Numbered from the stretch's first letter, positions 46,152-55,746 are shown. The stretch: 64,000 nt of DNA from Clostridioides difficile (GCA_024919175.1 CP103804.1:3906001-3970000); one strand, 5' to 3'. Made by a program: numbers and translations. Notes: generated by a model from the letters alone, not told the origin.

Positions 46152-46171
46152 TTGGCATATTTCGTGCTTTT
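46152..46171 (+). promoter_or_regulatory. Sigma-54 promoter
   Basis: TTGGCA-N7-GTGCTTTT, with GG at 46154-46155 and GC at 46166-46167, exactly the ten-base spacing of the -24/-12 class. It lies 40 bases upstream of the transporter start. The PrpR-type activator encoded at 50770-52659 is the natural partner. Confidence 0.8.
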
Positions 46172-46211
46172 ATAATTTAGTATAAATCTAAAATTAAATA
46201 AGGAGAGGGAA

Positions 46212-47624
46212 ATGAATAAAAAACAGTTGATGAAATTCTTACTTGTTGCAGCTATACCGATAATTGTATGGAGCTTACCTACACCACAAGGATTAAAGAA
46301 AGAAACTTGGGATATTGTTGCTTTATATCTAGGTTTACTGGCAGGTCTTGTTATTAAACCATTTAAAGAGCCAATAATTACATTAATCATTGTAGGTGTA
46401 GCCCTTATGTTTATGGACGAGTCAATACTGCTTCATGGATATTCGGATAAAATGACTTGGTTTTTAGTTGTTGTAACTATTGTCTGTACGGCATTTGTAA
46501 AGACTGGATTAGGAAAACGTATGGCGTACAACCTTTTACTAAGAGCAGGAGATTCTACTCTAGGACTTGGATATTTAATGATGATAAGTGATTTAATACT
46601 TAGCCCTGCTACAGGTTCAAATGCTTCTAGAACAACTATTATATACCCTATATTTAGAAATATAGCAGAAGGTGCAGGTTCTAAACCTGATGATGAGCCA
46701 AAAAAATTAGGTGCATATTTAACAGTATTAACATATGTAGTCTCTCAAGGTACAGCAGCATTATTCTTGACAGGTATGGCAACTAATGCGATAACAGTTT
46801 CTTTGGCAACAAGTATGTTGGGCGTTAACTTAACTTGGGGAACTTGGTTTATGGCATCAGTTGTGCCAGCAGGTTTATTTTTACTAGTAGCACCACTTAT
46901 AGTATATAAAATATATAAGCCAGGTTTAACTCACTTAACAGATATTAAACCACAGATAAGAAAAGATTTAGAATCATTAGGTACTATTACAAAACACGAA
47001 AAGATATTAGTTGTGTTCTTTATCCTTGCAATTCTTGGATGGATGTTTGGTGAAAAAATACCTTTTGTAAACTTAAATATGCAAGTAGTAGGATTTGTAT
47101 TCTTAGCATTAGTTCTTATAGCAGGTATTTTAGATTGGGATGATGTTATTGGTGCTAAAGGAGCATGGAATGTATTTATATGGTATGGTGCATTTTATGG
47201 TATTGCTGGTTCATTAGCTGATGCAGGTTTTTACAATTGGTTGGCTGATAAATTAGGTACTGTACTTAATCTATCAGATGTAAATGGATTATTAGTTACA
47301 GTTGTACTATTGTTAGTGAGTTTGGCAGTTAGATACTTCTTTGTATCAAATAGTGCATTTGTAGCATCTTTTTATCCTGTACTATTTGCAATAGTTTTAT
47401 CTACTAAAGCAAATCCTATGGTAGTTACATTATTGCTAGCATTCTTTGCAAGTTATGGAGCTTTATTGACTCATTATGGAAATGGAGCTGGTCTTATAGC
47501 ATTTGCATCAGGGTATGTATCTCAAAAAGATTTCTGGAAAGTAGGTACTATCATGGTTATGATTGCATTAGCAATATTCTTAGTAATAGGCTTACCTTAT
47601 TGGAAAATAATTGGATTATGGTAA
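46212..47624 (+). CDS. DASS-family sodium/anion symporter
   Basis: A 470-residue transporter of the divalent anion/sodium symporter (CitT/SLC13-like) group with about twelve membrane segments. The paired signature regions are SPATGSNASRTTIIYP near residue 137 and, in the second half, SNSAFVASFYPVL near 379. Such proteins import or exchange di- and tricarboxylates. It is the first gene of a sigma-54 operon and presumably brings in the acid handled by the next three enzymes. AAGGAG precedes the ATG. Confidence 0.87.
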   Translation: MNKKQLMKFLLVAAIPIIVWSLPTPQGLKKETWDIVALYLGLLAGLVIKPFKEPIITLIIVGVALMFMDESILLHGYSDKMTWFLVVVTIVCTAFVKTGLGKRMAYNLLLRAGDSTLGLGYLMMISDLILSPATGSNASRTTIIYPIFRNIAEGAGSKPDDEPKKLGAYLTVLTYVVSQGTAALFLTGMATNAITVSLATSMLGVNLTWGTWFMASVVPAGLFLLVAPLIVYKIYKPGLTHLTDIKPQIRKDLESLGTITKHEKILVVFFILAILGWMFGEKIPFVNLNMQVVGFVFLALVLIAGILDWDDVIGAKGAWNVFIWYGAFYGIAGSLADAGFYNWLADKLGTVLNLSDVNGLLVTVVLLLVSLAVRYFFVSNSAFVASFYPVLFAIVLSTKANPMVVTLLLAFFASYGALLTHYGNGAGLIAFASGYVSQKDFWKVGTIMVMIALAIFLVIGLPYWKIIGLW

Positions 47625-47660
47625 GTACACATTAAATTTATATATTGGAGATGAATAATT

Positions 47661-48800
47661 ATGCTAGATTTACTTATTGTAAATGGACATGTAGTAGACC
47701 CTAAAAATAATGTAAATGGAAATAAAACAATTGCTATATATAATGGAAAAGTAACTGAATATAAGCATGGTGATAAGGCAAAACACACAATAGATGCAAT
47801 AGGTAAATTTGTTTTTCCAGGGTTGATTGATGCACATGCTCATATGTTTGCAGATGGAACTGAAATTGGTATATATCCAGATAGCACCTATCTTCCAACA
47901 GGTGTTACTAGTGCAATTGATTGTTCAGCAGGAGTAGCAAACTACCAACTCTTTAAATCTTCAATTGTAGCTAGAAGTAAAGTAAATATAAAAAGTTTCT
48001 TACAAGTTTGTTCAGCAGGCTTAGTAACTACTAGCTATCATGAATGTATTAACCCAAAGTATTTTAATCATGAAAAAATAGAAAGAATCTACAATGAAAA
48101 TAAAGATAATATATTAGGTTTAAAAATAAGATTAAGTGAAAATTTAGTAGAAGGTCTAGGAATAGAGCCATTAAAAGAGACTATTAAAATAGCTGAAAAA
48201 ATAGGTTGCCCTGTTGAAGTGCATTGTACAAATTTACCAGTTCCTACAGAGGAAGTGTTAAGTATATTAAGACCAGGAGACATATTTGAGCATGTATACC
48301 AAGGTGTTCAAAACACTATCCTCGACTCAAATGGCAATTTATATGAATGTGTAAATAAAGCAAGAGAAAGAGGAATCATATTTGATACAGGAGAAGGCAG
48401 AAAACATGGTGATTTTGAAGTCATGCTAAAAGCAAAAGAACAAGGATTTATAGCTGATATTTGTAGTACAGATTTGGTACTAGAAAGCATGTTTAGAAGG
48501 CCTATATTCTCTCTACCAAATCTTATGACTAGATACATATGTATGGGAATAAGTCTATATGATGTTGTAAAAATGACAACACAAAATCCAGCTAAGCTTA
48601 TGAAAATGGAAAATCAAATAGGATGCCTATCAGAAGGTGCAAATGCAGATATAGCAATATTTGACATTATGGATGTTAAACAAACTTATACAGATTGGAA
48701 AGGTAGTAAATTCGAGGCAGATAAATTATTAAAAACAGAAATGACAATCAAAGATGGATTTATAGTATATTGTGCCCCAGATTACATATATGAAAATTAA
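47661..48800 (+). CDS. Metal-dependent amidohydrolase (dihydroorotase-like)
   Basis: A 379-residue TIM-barrel amidohydrolase. The metal ligands are in PGLIDAHAHMFADG near residue 55, a lysine that could be carboxylated in LGLKIRLSEN near 150, VEVHCTN near 187, FEHVYQG near 210 and the catalytic Asp in ICSTDLVLES near 271. It resembles the amidohydrolase/deacetylase subgroup (EF_0837-like). It would hydrolyse an amide, hydantoin or lactam-type substrate. AGATG-type ribosome binding site; 36 bases after the transporter. Confidence 0.85.
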   Translation: MLDLLIVNGHVVDPKNNVNGNKTIAIYNGKVTEYKHGDKAKHTIDAIGKFVFPGLIDAHAHMFADGTEIGIYPDSTYLPTGVTSAIDCSAGVANYQLFKSSIVARSKVNIKSFLQVCSAGLVTTSYHECINPKYFNHEKIERIYNENKDNILGLKIRLSENLVEGLGIEPLKETIKIAEKIGCPVEVHCTNLPVPTEEVLSILRPGDIFEHVYQGVQNTILDSNGNLYECVNKARERGIIFDTGEGRKHGDFEVMLKAKEQGFIADICSTDLVLESMFRRPIFSLPNLMTRYICMGISLYDVVKMTTQNPAKLMKMENQIGCLSEGANADIAIFDIMDVKQTYTDWKGSKFEADKLLKTEMTIKDGFIVYCAPDYIYEN

Positions 48801-48814
48801 TTAGGAGGAAAAAA

Positions 48815-49798
48815 ATGGGTTGGAAAATATTATTACCACAAGAAATAATGCAAGAAGGAAGAGATTACTTAGAAAGTAGAGGTCATGAACTAGTAACTGG
48901 TTCAGGTATGGAGACTAAAGATATAATAAATGATATAAAAGGAATTGATGCAATTATAGTTAGGTTATCTAAAATAACGAGAGAAGTATTTGAAGCTGCT
49001 GATAACTTAAAAGTAATCGTACGTCATGGAGCAGGATTTGATACTGTAGATTTAGATGCAGCAAAAGAATTTGGTGTTCAAGTATTATATTGTCCAGTAG
49101 CAAATAGTACTTCTGTTGCAGAAGTAACACTAATGTATATGCTATACTGCTCTAGAAATTATACAAAGGTAAGAAAAAGCTTTATAGATGACTATTATAA
49201 AGCTAAGCTAAGAACTCCTAAATGTGAACTTGATGGAAAAACTGTAGGAATTATTGGATGTGGAAACATAGGTTCAAGAGTTGCTAAGATGTGTATGGAT
49301 GGATTTAATATGAAAATAATAGCATATGACCCATATAAATCATCTAAAGACTTCCCAAAAGGTATCGAGGTAACTAGAGATATAAGCAAGATATATAAAG
49401 AAAGTGATTTTGTTTCTGTTCACTGTCCAACAACTTCTGTTACTAAACATTTTATAGGAAAAGAACAGTTTAGTATGATGAAAGAAACAGCATTTTTTAT
49501 AAATGCAGCAAGAGGAAGTGTTGTAGATGAACAAGCTTTATATGAAGCATGTAAAGATAGTATTATAGCAGGTGCTGGTTTAGATGTGTTGCAACAAGAA
49601 CCAGTAGATTCTAAAAATCCTATATTGTATTTAGATAATGTTGTAGTATCTCCTCATATAGGAGCAGCGACTAAAGAAGCTACTAATAGAGCCTCTTTAC
49701 ATTCTGCAATTGGAGTTAATGAGGTATTTGAAGGTAAAAATCCTACTTGGCCAGTAAAATCAATAGATTGGGACAATGCAACTATATACAATGATTAG
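48815..49798 (+). CDS. D-isomer-specific 2-hydroxyacid dehydrogenase
   Basis: A 327-residue NAD-dependent dehydrogenase of the SerA/phosphoglycerate-dehydrogenase group. The Rossmann motif is GIIGCGNIGSRVAKM near residue 144. Catalytic residues are Arg in INAARGSVVDE near 230, Glu in LQQEPVD near 259 and His in SPHIGAATKEA near 280. It lacks the ACT domain of biosynthetic SerA. It would interconvert a 2-hydroxy and a 2-oxo acid. It is 14 bases after the amidohydrolase and has AGGAGG. Confidence 0.88.
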   Translation: MGWKILLPQEIMQEGRDYLESRGHELVTGSGMETKDIINDIKGIDAIIVRLSKITREVFEAADNLKVIVRHGAGFDTVDLDAAKEFGVQVLYCPVANSTSVAEVTLMYMLYCSRNYTKVRKSFIDDYYKAKLRTPKCELDGKTVGIIGCGNIGSRVAKMCMDGFNMKIIAYDPYKSSKDFPKGIEVTRDISKIYKESDFVSVHCPTTSVTKHFIGKEQFSMMKETAFFINAARGSVVDEQALYEACKDSIIAGAGLDVLQQEPVDSKNPILYLDNVVVSPHIGAATKEATNRASLHSAIGVNEVFEGKNPTWPVKSIDWDNATIYND

Positions 49799-49845
49799 TA
49801 ATTGATGATTAGTAAACAACAAACACTTATTAGGAGGAACTTAAA

Positions 49846-50544
49846 ATGACAATAGGAAATAGAGTATATTTAAAAAGAGATTTACCAGATAAAGAACTTG
49901 TAAAAAGATTTAGTGTGTTACCAGCAGCTAATGTAGGAGATTGTATGTATAGGTCAAGTGCATTAAGTTCAGAGATAAAGTTACTGTCTTCACCAAAAAA
50001 CAAAATGTGTGGAGTTGCATTAACAGTGAAATCAAGACCAGGAGATAATTTAATGCTTCATCAAGCTCTTAATATAGCTCAAGAAGGCGATGTAATAATA
50101 CTATCTAATAATAGAGATAGAACACAAGCTATCATGGGAGAAATCATGTACAAATATCTTGCAGATTTCAAAAAAGTAGCTGGAATTGTAATAGATGGTC
50201 CAATAAGAGATATTGATGTTATATCAAAGTCTAATTGTCCAATATATGCTACAGGCACTACTCCAGGTGGCCCATATAAAGAAGGTCCTGGTGAAGTAAA
50301 TGTACCTATATCTATAGGCGGAATTGCTGTTAATCCAGGAGATATAATATTAGGAGACCAAGATGGTGTAATTGTAATTCCTAAAAATGATGCAGTAGAC
50401 CTTATTGATAAAGCAGAAGCAAATGCTCAACAAGACCATGCTAAAGTGGTAAAAGCTTCTGAAGGAACTGCAAATAGAGAATGGGTAAAGGAAACATTAG
50501 AAAAAAAAGGTGTACAAATTATAGATGATGTTTACAGAGTTTAG
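49846..50544 (+). CDS. RraA-like protein (oxo-acid aldolase/decarboxylase family)
   Basis: A 232-residue RraA-family protein, formerly called dimethylmenaquinone methyltransferase. The conserved parts are AANVGDCMYR near residue 29, the loop ALNIAQEGDVIILSN near 77, and GIVIDGPIRDID near 117, where the Arg-Asp pair binds substrate and magnesium. Catalytic members are 4-hydroxy-4-methyl-2-oxoglutarate aldolases or oxaloacetate decarboxylases. In this operon a cleavage or decarboxylation of a 2-oxo acid is the natural guess. Last gene; terminator follows. Confidence 0.85.
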   Translation: MTIGNRVYLKRDLPDKELVKRFSVLPAANVGDCMYRSSALSSEIKLLSSPKNKMCGVALTVKSRPGDNLMLHQALNIAQEGDVIILSNNRDRTQAIMGEIMYKYLADFKKVAGIVIDGPIRDIDVISKSNCPIYATGTTPGGPYKEGPGEVNVPISIGGIAVNPGDIILGDQDGVIVIPKNDAVDLIDKAEANAQQDHAKVVKASEGTANREWVKETLEKKGVQIIDDVYRV

Positions 50545-50608
50545 TAATAAATGACTTCTACTCTATGTCTATAAAATATTTATATATAAAAATTTTTAAA
50601 TAAAATAC

Positions 50609-50650
50609 GAGGGTGTCTCAAAATGAACTTTTTAGTTCATGAGGCACTCT
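50609..50650 (+). terminator. Operon terminator
   Basis: GAGGGTGTCTCAAAATGAAC pairs with GTTCATGAGGCACTC around a TTTTTA loop and is followed by eight T. It ends the sigma-54 operon. Confidence 0.85.
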
Positions 50651-50769
50651 TTTTTTGTATGAAATTAAATATATTTTCATCATTTCAACAATAAAAAAGA
50701 GGCTTATCTCTATTTTTAAATAGCCCCGTATTTTTATTTTATTTAATAAAGATTCTATTTAGCATATAT

Positions 50770-52659
50770 TTAATCCGAAAGTTGATACTTTTTAAGTTTA
50801 CGCCAAAGAGTAGTAGTACTGATACCTAGCTGACTTGCAGTAACAGATTTTACTCCATTATTTTTCTCTAACGTTTCAAGAATCAATTTTTTTTCATAAT
50901 CTACAATTTTATTCTCTTCCAAAATAGGATAATAATCTATTGTAGGAGTTAAACTTATATCCTTTCGAAAATGTGGCTCAGAAGTTAAAATTTCAGAAAC
51001 TAAGTATTCATCTATAAAATTATCGTCACACATAACTACGAGTCTTTCTACTATATTTTTTAATTGTCTTATATTACCAGGAAAGTCATATCTACTTAAA
51101 ATTTTAAGTGCAGAATCAGATATTGACACTGGTTTGTTATAATGAGATATAATAGCATATGTAAGTTGTTCGATATCTTCTTTTCGCTCCCTAAGAGGAG
51201 GTAAATCTAGCTTCAATACACAAAGTCTGTAAAATAAATCTTCTCTAAAATTATTATTATCAATCTGCTCCACTAAGTTTTTATTAGTAGCTGTTATAAC
51301 TCTTACATTAATAGGTACAACTTTAGTATCACCTATTCTAGTAACTTCCCTCTCCTGCAATACTCGAAGCAGTTTGACTTGGACATCTTTAGAAATTTCT
51401 CCAATTTCATCTAAAAATATAGTCCCATTATGTGCTAACTCAAATACCCCTGCTTTTCCTTCATTTCTAGCACCTGTAAAAGCTCCCTTTACATAGCCAA
51501 ATAATTCACTTTCAAGTATATTTTCAGGTATAGCTGCACAGTTTATAGCAACAAAAGGCCCATTAAATCTATTACTATAATTATGTATACTTTGAGCAAA
51601 TATTTCTTTTCCAGTACCAGATTCGCCAGTTATTATAATTGTAGAATCAGATTTGGCAAATTTCTTAGCCATGTTTACTGAGTGCATTAATGCATCACTT
51701 GAACCCAATATATCGTTAAAATTGTTTTTTGCACAATGAGATTTTGAAATTAAACTCTCTCTTATTTCTTTTTCCGTTGATTGAATATTTTCGATATCTT
51801 GTATAGTTGCAACACATCCAAAATGTAAACTATCAATTATAATTGGGAAACAATCAAATGTTAGAGAAGAACTTTTAAAATTAATTATATTATTACATAT
51901 AGAGTGTCCATTCTTCAGTGAATCTGAAATATCACCAGAAGTTAAATAATCTTTTATAAATTTATCAACTTGATTAAATAGTAACCTTTTTGCTTGATTA
52001 TTTATAAAAAGTGGCGAGTGATTTTTATCAATGGCAATTATACCACTATGTGTACATTCTAAAATTTCTTCTGTAATAGAGTTGTTTATTCTCTTTTCAA
52101 TTCCTATGTTATATAGATGAATTGCTTCATTAATAGATGCATGAATAGAAGACTTTTCAACTTCAGTCTCTATACAGGTTTTATTGTATTTGGAGGTGAT
52201 TTCCTTTGTTGTTTTACCACCTATAAAAATTTCAGTTCCATTATCAATTAATTCTTTTATTGTATCTTCAAATTCATAAAAAGAATTTAACTTGGGTATT
52301 TCCAAATCAAAGTTGGAGATTTCTTTAAATCGTTTAGCTGTTTTATATGATGACTCTAAACCTATAAACCCTATTTTTGAAGAATACTTAAGTGCTTTTT
52401 TGTACGAATAAAATATGTCTTCATACTTATATCCAACATCTATTATAGGAATTGAGACATGTTTACGCAATAAATCAACATTTTGCCCACGAGTAATTAT
52501 TACTTTAGTTCCTAAGTTAATTAGGTTATCTGCTAGTTGTATAGTTTCTTTACCTGTAGCAATGTATGATGGAATTTTTATATGTAGTTCTTCAAGTACT
52601 TCATATACAGTATCTGAAAATAACTTAGAAGGAGCAATAACTACTATCTCGTTTTTCAT
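50770..52659 (-). CDS. PrpR-type sigma-54-dependent activator
   Basis: A 629-residue enhancer-binding protein. Residues 1-185 form a PrpR_N ligand-sensing domain, then a PAS-like domain (IIAIDKNHSPLFINNQAKRLL near 205), then the AAA+ core: Walker A GESGTGKE near 340, the sigma-54 contact loop GAFTGARNE near 390 and Walker B GTIFLDEIGEIS near 410. A Fis-type HTH closes it (SVTASQLGISTTTLWRKLKK). It is convergent with the operon it probably drives from the promoter at 46152. AGGAGG precedes the ATG. Confidence 0.92.
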   Translation of the reverse strand: MKNEIVVIAPSKLFSDTVYEVLEELHIKIPSYIATGKETIQLADNLINLGTKVIITRGQNVDLLRKHVSIPIIDVGYKYEDIFYSYKKALKYSSKIGFIGLESSYKTAKRFKEISNFDLEIPKLNSFYEFEDTIKELIDNGTEIFIGGKTTKEITSKYNKTCIETEVEKSSIHASINEAIHLYNIGIEKRINNSITEEILECTHSGIIAIDKNHSPLFINNQAKRLLFNQVDKFIKDYLTSGDISDSLKNGHSICNNIINFKSSSLTFDCFPIIIDSLHFGCVATIQDIENIQSTEKEIRESLISKSHCAKNNFNDILGSSDALMHSVNMAKKFAKSDSTIIITGESGTGKEIFAQSIHNYSNRFNGPFVAINCAAIPENILESELFGYVKGAFTGARNEGKAGVFELAHNGTIFLDEIGEISKDVQVKLLRVLQEREVTRIGDTKVVPINVRVITATNKNLVEQIDNNNFREDLFYRLCVLKLDLPPLRERKEDIEQLTYAIISHYNKPVSISDSALKILSRYDFPGNIRQLKNIVERLVVMCDDNFIDEYLVSEILTSEPHFRKDISLTPTIDYYPILEENKIVDYEKKLILETLEKNNGVKSVTASQLGISTTTLWRKLKKYQLSD

Positions 52660-53237
52660 ATCATAAAACCTCCTTTTGTTAATCTATTTTTTATACTCAT
52701 ATGGCTTTCTCTTTATAATTTCTACTCTAACTAATGGCATACGTTCCTCCCCAAAAAATTATAATTCACCTTATTCGCCAAAGGTGAACAAACACAACTT
52801 AATTCTCTTTCATTCTAATATCTGCCCACATAAATGTCAAACGACTCATTTCATGTCATAACTTCATTTTACTGTGCATAAGTCTTTTTGTTCATTTAGT
52901 CACCAATCTGGCACTATTTTCCCATGTTCAGCTTAGATATCTTAAAATAAAAATTTAAATCTTCTTCTTTTTTATACAAAAACAGAAAAGGAGTTCATAA
53001 GAACCCCTAATCTATGTGATAATTGTTCTGTAAAAAACAAAAAACACATTATAATTATAGCAACTACATTATGTTATAAATAATTGGCATTACCATTATA
53101 AATTGAAACAATTATCTCTGAGGATTATTCAGTAAAACTACTTAGCCTAATTATATATATCCATAAAATACTATTGGCTACAAACAATAATATACAAAAA
53201 AATAATAATATACAAACAATAAATAATAATAAATAGA
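52660..53237. other. Intergenic region; terminator of the GTPase-ABC operon
   Basis: Within 578 bases the only supported element is a hairpin AGGAGTTC/GAACCCCT (52989-53008) followed on the minus strand by T-rich sequence, which ends the 55.6-53.2 kb operon. The part next to the PrpR gene is its promoter region. TTCGCCAAAGGTGAA (52780-52794) is a small inverted repeat of unknown meaning. Confidence 0.5.
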
Positions 53238-54152
53238 TTATATATACATATTATAAACCTCAAAGAACTCTTCAGCCGTAACTGCATCTAACCATTCTTT
53301 AGAAGGATATAAAAACTTATACTGATTGTTTTTAATAAGGCTATCATCTATAGTATCACAAATACAAGATAGCAATGATGCAGACTTCACAAAAGAATTG
53401 CAAAATTCCTTAGATACAAGAGATTCCAATACCTCTAACATAGTTTTTTCATCTAAGGATTTACTTGCAACAATATAAGATGGCAATGCTATAGCCCCAT
53501 CATCAGGATATGACATAAATAAATCTTTATTATTAGCACGCTTTGCATATATACTAGGAGTTATCGCTAATCTATCCGAACCATTTTTTACATCATTAAA
53601 TGATTGTATTGGCATATCTAATATCGTTGAATTAGATAAAAATCTCTCCACATACTCTTTTCCATACCTACTCCATATAGCTTTAACAACAGATTTTGCA
53701 CCAGAGTTATTTATACCACCAATGACAGTTTTTGTATCAGTGTCAATTACGTTTTTTATGGAATCTGTTAAACCATTGTAATTCTGATTATAAGAAAATA
53801 CTAATGGTATAACCAAAAATGGAAGCAATCTTTCATCAAAATATATAGATGATGATTTAATCTCACTTTTAATATTGAAGTACTTTGATAATGGGTACAA
53901 GTTACTTGAAAACTTTGAGTAGATATTCTTATCTTCATATACTTCTAAATCTGTAGAAACTATAATATCAGGAATTAAAGCATCTGGTTTTTTTAAATAC
54001 TCATTGAGCTTATAAGGATAACCTATACCAAAATAAGTTACCTCTAAATTAATATCCTTCTCTTTTAAAGACATAATTAAATTATCTAAATAGTTTTTTT
54101 CATACTTATGAAGTATACAAATATTACTCCAATACAGCCTAACATTTTTCAT
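53238..54152 (-). CDS. Leaderless ABC-type substrate-binding-like protein
   Basis: A 304-residue protein with the fold pattern of periplasmic-type binding proteins (DIIVSTDLEVYEDKNIYSKF, later GGINNSGAKSVVKAIWSRYG and RLAITPSIYAKRA). It lacks a signal peptide or lipobox; it starts MKNVRLYWSNICILHKYEKN and should be cytosolic. It overlaps the ATPase gene by 14 bases, so the two are coupled. It contains several cysteines, including LLSCICD near residue 263. The function is unknown; it may hand over a ligand inside the cell. Confidence 0.7.
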   Translation of the reverse strand: MKNVRLYWSNICILHKYEKNYLDNLIMSLKEKDINLEVTYFGIGYPYKLNEYLKKPDALIPDIIVSTDLEVYEDKNIYSKFSSNLYPLSKYFNIKSEIKSSSIYFDERLLPFLVIPLVFSYNQNYNGLTDSIKNVIDTDTKTVIGGINNSGAKSVVKAIWSRYGKEYVERFLSNSTILDMPIQSFNDVKNGSDRLAITPSIYAKRANNKDLFMSYPDDGAIALPSYIVASKSLDEKTMLEVLESLVSKEFCNSFVKSASLLSCICDTIDDSLIKNNQYKFLYPSKEWLDAVTAEEFFEVYNMYI

Positions 54153-54894
54153 AAAGAGTCTCTCCTTTTCTTAATTTATATTGACATTCTATTTGAAATT
54201 CATATATATCTTTAAGTTTGCCTAAGATTTCTTTTTCTTCTTCAGTCTTATTGATTACTTTGAAGATTGAACCATTTTTCATTATTATACGTTTCTCTGC
54301 TATAAGTGCCGTATGAGGGTCATGTGTAACTATAAAAATCAACTTATCACTTTTCAATAAGATGTCTAAAGCAACATTTTTATTTATTCCAGCATTCTCT
54401 ATTTCATCTATCAAAACAATAGGATTATTTGAAATAAGAGCAACATCTGCAATCATTAAGGCACGTGTCTGTCCCCCACTCAATGATGTAAGGTCTTGAG
54501 ATAGGGAAATAGGTTCTGCTGTTATGGAATTTGCTACATCTAATACTTCTTTTATTGAAACAGAAGTATTGTTTTTACATTCTTTATGAATAACTAAAAA
54601 TTCTTCAACCGTAGAATCAAGGACAAACCTCATATTTTGGCTAAGATGAGAAATGAGATTTGTAGAAAATTTATTTCTTTCCTCAATGGCAACTTCCACA
54701 TTATCAATGACTACTTTCCGATTAGTCAAAGAATCTTTATTGACAAACTGCTCTATATCTTTGATTAGCCTACTTTTACCAGAACCAGTATTGCCCACAA
54801 TAGAATAAATGTGACCTCTATAAAAAGTTAGTGATTCAAAGTCTTCTGTATCACCAAGTTTATTTTTTCCAGAATATATAGTTATACTTTTCAT
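54139..54894 (-). CDS. ABC-type ATPase without an associated permease
   Basis: A 251-residue nucleotide-binding protein with Walker A GNTGSGKSR near residue 34, the signature LSGGQTRAL near 141, Walker B PIVLIDEIENAG near 158 and the switch His in VTHDPHTALIA near 190. It overlaps the GTPase gene by one base and the binding-protein gene by 14. No membrane subunit lies in this operon. It may work as a soluble ATPase rather than in transport, for example in cofactor insertion, which is inference. Confidence 0.8.
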   Translation of the reverse strand: MKSITIYSGKNKLGDTEDFESLTFYRGHIYSIVGNTGSGKSRLIKDIEQFVNKDSLTNRKVVIDNVEVAIEERNKFSTNLISHLSQNMRFVLDSTVEEFLVIHKECKNNTSVSIKEVLDVANSITAEPISLSQDLTSLSGGQTRALMIADVALISNNPIVLIDEIENAGINKNVALDILLKSDKLIFIVTHDPHTALIAEKRIIMKNGSIFKVINKTEEEKEILGKLKDIYEFQIECQYKLRKGETLYEKC

Positions 54895-55586
54895 TAAAAT
54901 TCACCTCTAAAATTCATTTTAGAAACTACACCTTGTTGGAATTCATCACCAATTCTACACTCTCCAATACAATAAGAACATACTCCACTTGGCATTGTAT
55001 GTCTTAATAAATGTTCGTCATTGTTTGAAATATTAGCACTTTTTATATAGTTTGAAATTAATTCTACACCAAAACCAACTAATCCATCTATAAAAAATAT
55101 ATTAGAATTAGGATTTATTTTTTTTATATTAAATGATATTATCTCTCTTTCTGCTTGTGATACCATGTCTATTTTACTTAGAACTATAGCATCACTTTCA
55201 CTTAACATAGGACCTAGTTTTTGAGGAGTCTTAAAGCTAGATGTACAATCACATACACATATATGTAGTGTTTTATTTGTTGCAGGTGAACACCTATTGC
55301 AAAGCCCAGCAGTTTCTATCAGTAAAATATCACTACTTTTATTTTTAGCCCAAAGTATAAGTTCGTTTATGTTTGAAATGAGAAAATGGTCTGGACATAT
55401 ATCTTTACTAAGTCCAACAATATAAGGTATATTCAATTTTTTATATATTAAATCATCATCAGTAGCTAGACAATCTATTTTACATATTGAAGGGTTAAGC
55501 CCACTAGATTTCAAGTACGGAATTAAATGTTTTATTAAAGCAGTCTTCCCTACAGAAGATGAACCAGAAATTAATATAGTTTTCAT
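54894..55586 (-). CDS. UreG/HypB/CobW-like GTPase with C-terminal cysteine motif
   Basis: A 230-residue SIMIBI-class GTPase: Walker A GSSSVGKTALI near residue 8, a metal-binding-like ETAGLCNRCSP near 95 and the guanine motif SKIDMVS near 136. The C-terminal GVCSYCIGECRIG (three Cys) and the CVCDC near 110 suggest binding of a metal or iron-sulfur cluster. Relatives insert nickel, cobalt or other metals into enzymes. It is first in the operon with the permease-less ATPase and the leaderless binding protein, and divergent from a Crp-family gene. Confidence 0.8.
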   Translation of the reverse strand: MKTILISGSSSVGKTALIKHLIPYLKSSGLNPSICKIDCLATDDDLIYKKLNIPYIVGLSKDICPDHFLISNINELILWAKNKSSDILLIETAGLCNRCSPATNKTLHICVCDCTSSFKTPQKLGPMLSESDAIVLSKIDMVSQAEREIISFNIKKINPNSNIFFIDGLVGFGVELISNYIKSANISNNDEHLLRHTMPSGVCSYCIGECRIGDEFQQGVVSKMNFRGEF

Positions 55587-55682
55587 GACTTATGTAAAAT
55601 CTCCTTTCATGTTTTGTTAAGAGATATGATAGCATTAGAAACTTATAAAAACTGTATCAAATGAGACAATTAATAAATAAAC

Positions 55683-55746
55683 TTGATTGAAAATAATTAT
55701 CAATATTATTGAATTTTGGTAAATACTATGATATTATTTCAATCAA
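55683..55746. promoter_or_regulatory. Long inverted repeat in the divergent promoter
   Basis: TTGATTGAAAATAAT (55683-55697) and ATTATTTCAATCAA (55733-55746) face each other across about 35 bases, with one extra A in the left arm. They lie between the GTPase operon and the Crp-family gene and are candidate binding sites for that regulator. An internal GAAAATAATTATCAATATTATT also resembles a Fur box. Confidence 0.55.

Larger units (their letters stand above)
45231..46211. other. Right edge of toxin locus and control region of the sigma-54 operon
   Basis: From 45240 to about 45640 lies the tcdR promoter area; its sequence is duplicated at 43880-44165. Near 45404-45502 the phrase TATAGAAACAAT recurs in short tandem. 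A tiny plus-strand frame is at 45627-45707. From 45900 onward is the control region of the next operon: inverted repeats ATTTCAAAT/ATTTGAAAT (about 45978-46011) and GTAATTTGA/TCAAATTAC (about 46081-46107) are candidate activator sites, followed by a sigma-54 promoter. Confidence 0.6.
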
